43,380 bases of DNA from assembly GCA_905236675.1 (NCBI GenBank), contig CAJOND010000033.1:1-43380 (forward strand), read 5' to 3'. Positions 42,444 through 43,380 of this stretch are shown piece by piece. The notes beneath the pieces are model-generated. The model saw only the letters and a list, made by a program, of their open reading frames with translations. It was not told the DNA's origin and made no database searches. The stretch comes from Candidatus Rifleibacteriota bacterium. Lineage in GTDB: Bacteria > Muiribacteriota > Ozemobacteria > Ozemobacterales > Ozemobacteraceae. Each line of letters starts with the position of its first letter. Position 1 is the stretch's first letter. Made by a program: the position numbers and the translations under genes.

Positions 42444-43380
42444 TTATTACCTTAACCTTTCCTATTATTCCTGGCATACCTTCCACTCGGCAGGTAACAA
42501 TTTGATTATAGATTTTTGTCCAGGTATCTGCAGGATTAACATCTGGTATATAGACAGTAACGCAACCACTAGATGCAGTGCCTAAATGAAAATAATAAGC
42601 CGCTTTTGGTTTTGCTGGGTATTTTATTCTAAACCAAGATTTGGAAAACAAGCTGAGTTTCTCGTATTTTGCCCCATTAGGATGTGGTTCATCTGGTATT
42701 TCAAGGAAATATTCTCCTACAGGCAAACGTTCATCGTTAAAGCTAAAAGCTTTGAAAGAAGTTGCTATACCATTAATTTTTACATTACCTATAACAAAAT
42801 ATTCTTTATTACTAATTATTATTTCTTTATATTTAAATTCTATATTACAAGCAGATTTATATTTAAAATTACTCTTCAGCCTAGTTTTTTTGTTATTAGG
42901 AATAAGTAATCTAGCATTCTTCCCGATATATTTACCTTCTAAATTTTTAAAGTATTCTTTTCCAGATACCGTTTTATAATGTTCAACCATTAAACCGTAT
43001 GGTAAACTTATTTGATCTCCGTTATTTCCGTCTTTTTTCACAAGTTTTCCATTTATCCAACCCTTTTCATCAACATCCACTAAAGTTTTAATACCGAGTT
43101 CTATAGTGCTTACTTTAAAAATAAACCTCAGTTTACATTCATTACCATTATTATTAACAGCACCATTTTCAATAATAGAAACTTCAATCGGAAATTGACT
43201 ATTTGTATTTTTAGAAATGTTAATCAACAAATTTGCCGAACCTTCATCTGGGTTGCTATCTTTTTCAATTACGTTGATTGTAATATTGCAATCCATAGCA
43301 GATTTTAAGCTGTTTGTATATATTAAGTCATCAAACTTATTAACTGTATTTGGTATAAGCTTTTTGTTTAATGACTTCTT
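42430..43380 (-). CDS. Partial protein with L,D-transpeptidase-like H...SxGC motif
   Basis: The frame is open from the stop at 42430 to the right edge of the window, including 28 codons upstream of the first ATG (43296), so the true start is probably outside. The C-terminal third contains YYFHLGTASSGCVTV, the His/Ser-x-Gly-Cys arrangement of YkuD-type L,D-transpeptidases and related peptidoglycan-acting effectors. The N-terminal part is beta-rich. It overlaps the start of the next gene by 14 nt. The enzymatic call rests on one motif. Confidence 0.5.
   Translation of the reverse strand, partial: KKSLNKKLIPNTVNKFDDLIYTNSLKSAMDCNITINVIEKDSNPDEGSANLLINISKNTNSQFPIEVSIIENGAVNNNGNECKLRFIFKVSTIELGIKTLVDVDEKGWINGKLVKKDGNNGDQISLPYGLMVEHYKTVSGKEYFKNLEGKYIGKNARLLIPNNKKTRLKSNFKYKSACNIEFKYKEIIISNKEYFVIGNVKINGIATSFKAFSFNDERLPVGEYFLEIPDEPHPNGAKYEKLSLFSKSWFRIKYPAKPKAAYYFHLGTASSGCVTVYIPDVNPADTWTKIYNQIVTCRVEGMPGIIGKVKVINEIK

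Noticed and set aside
42586..42979. Plus-strand frames of 107 and 112 codons
   Set aside because: They are aromatic-rich shadows of the minus-strand gene with the H...SxGC motif. They have no start signals.

Overview
The window is strongly AT-rich with a standard genetic code; TGA is used as an ordinary stop, for example in the ATGA overlap at 6328. The gene content suggests a host-associated or sediment anaerobe: a secreted clostripain-type protease, a polyferredoxin membrane protein, a remnant of an [FeFe]-hydrogenase, and many small secreted proteins. I cannot assign a phylum from sequence alone. No tRNA, rRNA, CRISPR array or intact insertion sequence was seen.

Layout. (1) 69-7839, minus strand: a tightly overlapping six-gene cluster. 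It runs from a NodU/CmcH-type carbamoyltransferase through a small-molecule kinase, a HAD phosphatase, a PP-loop ATPase and a 61-residue ORF to a 1146-residue protein that joins an SGNH-like region, a citrate-lyase-ligase-like nucleotidyltransferase and a GT4 glycosyltransferase. It looks like a pathway that builds or decorates a surface glycan or small metabolite. (2) 8043-18651: a signalling island. Two paralogous gene pairs, each a sigma-like protein plus a zinc-finger anti-sigma-like (ZAS) protein, sit in inverted orientation. Between them lie a Lon-like/histidine-kinase fusion, a receiver protein without a DNA-binding domain, a hexapeptide acetyltransferase and a DUF2157-like membrane protein. 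The two arms converge on a bidirectional terminator at 15081. This is the best candidate for an undescribed system. (3) 18959-34991: housekeeping and envelope genes. These include a NapH-like polyferredoxin with a TPR tail, trmB, a clostripain-like protease, a GLUG-repeat surface protein, radA, a DUF4097 protein, a coiled-coil secreted protein, an EF-hand-like repeat protein, a TatD/GNAT/RemB-like operon, an SH3 protein and an exported zinc-ribbon protein. (4) 34992-43380: a decaying accessory region. It holds small palindromes, a broken HtrA-like protease with TPRs, an intact higBA toxin-antitoxin pair, an internally deleted hydrogenase remnant, an Rpn-family nuclease with a probable gene-within-gene C-terminal product and a duplicated tail ORF, and several frameshifted secreted-protein genes.

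How the genes may work together. In the signalling island, the ZAS proteins would restrain the sigma-like proteins. The Lon-like kinase and receiver would form a phosphorelay that could release them by proteolysis or partner switching. This is inference from gene order and motifs, not demonstrated. On the right, HigBA and the Rpn module are both toxin-antitoxin/phage-defence type genes lying among pseudogenes, as is usual for turnover hot spots.
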